Of a stretch of DNA of 64,000 bases, positions 63,427-64,000 are shown in pieces (position 1 is the first letter of the stretch; every line of letters begins with the position of its first letter). Position numbers and translations under genes: made by a program. The notes under the pieces were generated by a model, which did not search any database, was not told where the DNA came from, and was given only the letters and a program-made list of their open reading frames with translations. This DNA is from Mesorhizobium sp. M4B.F.Ca.ET.058.02.1.1. Its GTDB lineage: Bacteria; Pseudomonadota; Alphaproteobacteria; Rhizobiales; Rhizobiaceae. The stretch is from the NCBI RefSeq assembly GCF_003952505.1, contig NZ_CP034450.1, positions 4,774,001 to 4,838,000 on the forward strand. Reading direction: 5' to 3'.

Positions 63427-64000
63427 GCGAACTTGATCGTATCAGGACAACGCTTCGGACAAGTCAACAAGCCACTTTCCCGCGTCAGATGCAGGCATTC
63501 GGACTGGATCTGGTCGTACAGGAAGGGGTTTTTCCTCCAGAGCACTTCCAGAGTTGGCGTTGGATTAGCGAGAATTTTCCCCCATTCGACGGAAAGACCG
63601 TCTTAGAAATCGGCTGCGGTTTCGGTCTTCCCGGCCTTCTGTTGGCAAAGACTGGCGCGCTGTCGTTGCTGACTTGTGACATCAATCCGAGGGCCGTCGC
63701 GAACACGTTGGAGAATGCTGCAAGAAACGGCATTAGTAACGTCGAGGTCATCGCAAGCGATATATTTAACAATGTTCCACCTGGCAGAAGGTTCGACATC
63801 ATATTTTGGAACTACCCGTCGAGCTACGCTCCAGAAGATTACGAGTTTGTCCACGACCTCGAAGGTGGTGCGATCGATCCAGGGTACAACTTGCTCGAGA
63901 GATTTCTTTCAGATGGCCCAAGGTTCCTTACGGAATCAGGTCGTATCGTTCTTGGGTTCGGCACTAATGCCCGTGACGACCTTCTTGAAAAGATTGCGGG
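63423..64000 (+). CDS. Class I SAM-dependent methyltransferase, 3' end beyond window
   Basis: The frame opens at ATG 63423, overlapping the upstream stop, and stays open to the window end (192 codons). SAM motif I is VLEIGCGFGLPGLLLAK (~60-76), the acidic motif II LLTCDINPRAVANT, motif IV IIFWNYPSSYAPEDY. The latter resembles the N-P-P-Y region of PrmC/HemK-type N-methyltransferases, with N-Y-P-S in place of N-P-P-Y. ERFLSDGPRFLTESGRIVLG is the usual late strand. It probably methylates an amino or amide nitrogen of the product of this cassette; the target is inference. Confidence 0.75.
   Translation, partial: MSELDRIRTTLRTSQQATFPRQMQAFGLDLVVQEGVFPPEHFQSWRWISENFPPFDGKTVLEIGCGFGLPGLLLAKTGALSLLTCDINPRAVANTLENAARNGISNVEVIASDIFNNVPPGRRFDIIFWNYPSSYAPEDYEFVHDLEGGAIDPGYNLLERFLSDGPRFLTESGRIVLGFGTNARDDLLEKIA

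Overview
The window looks like an accessory (symbiosis-island or ICE-like) segment of an alphaproteobacterium of the order Rhizobiales, most like Mesorhizobium. The basis is moderately high G+C, the insertion-sequence mix (IS21, IS66, IS256, IS5, IS91, IS110, IS481), sugar ABC/RpiR operons, a divergent XRE/DUF2285-type gene pair resembling those of Mesorhizobium ICEs, and a large fraction of decayed genes. This assignment is inference from family resemblance; no rRNA or tRNA was recognised.

Layout. (1) 1-8.7 kb is a defence-like region. It holds a STAND/NACHT-type NTPase cut by the window start, with a small ATGA-overlapping partner. Convergent to it is a 1328-aa NACHT-like protein with a C-terminal PD-(D/E)XK nuclease motif. 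A broken AbiEi-type antitoxin gene and a 53-aa relaxosome-like protein follow. (2) 8.7-25.8 kb is a graveyard of mobile elements: IS110, IS66, IS5, IS91, IS21, IS256, IS481 and a large serine recombinase, many frameshifted or truncated. Scattered in it are a DsbA-like protein, a broken omptin, a response regulator fused to a histidine-kinase ATPase domain (plus a second copy of its 5' end and promoter), PepSY and M16-peptidase remnants, and ICE-type regulators. (3) 25.8-28.7 kb carries a prolyl-oligopeptidase-family peptidase followed by a frameshifted OmpW-like porin. (4) 29.2-34.8 kb has a frameshift-ridden DISARM-type drmA, divergent from an open JAMM metalloprotease-like gene, then an IS110/IS1111-like element whose 3' end is tandemly duplicated (357 bp x 2).

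(5) 35-53.4 kb is an intact-looking catabolic region. The first block has an FAD-linked oxidase, an RpiR regulator, a BadF/N-acetylglucosamine-kinase-like kinase, a SIS-domain protein, two ABC permeases, a binding protein and a sulfatase broken by one frameshift. The second block has another RpiR regulator, a complete carbohydrate ABC transporter (ATPase, two permeases, binding protein) and two successive paralogous pairs of a GpdQ-like phosphodiesterase with a HAD phosphatase. Together they suggest import of sulfated or phosphodiester-linked (amino)sugars or polyols, followed by desulfation, diester cleavage, dephosphorylation, phosphorylation and isomerisation. The substrate itself is unknown. 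Only the second block has an ATPase, which may serve both permease pairs. A striking 81-bp tandem repeat triplicates the permease-permease junction, including ribosome-binding site and ATG, at 40.6 kb.

(6) 53.5-60 kb has a third RpiR gene split by an intact IS66 element with a perfect 8-bp target duplication, an IS256 element, ISL3 and IS3 remnants and a GntR regulator. (7) 60.5-64 kb is a tight four-gene cassette that runs off the window: a DegT-type PLP aminotransferase, an MfnE-like amino-acid-kinase-fold kinase, an NDP-kinase-like protein that keeps the catalytic histidine but lacks the usual Lys, and a methyltransferase. I do not recognise this combination, and it is the best candidate here for an undescribed small-molecule pathway.
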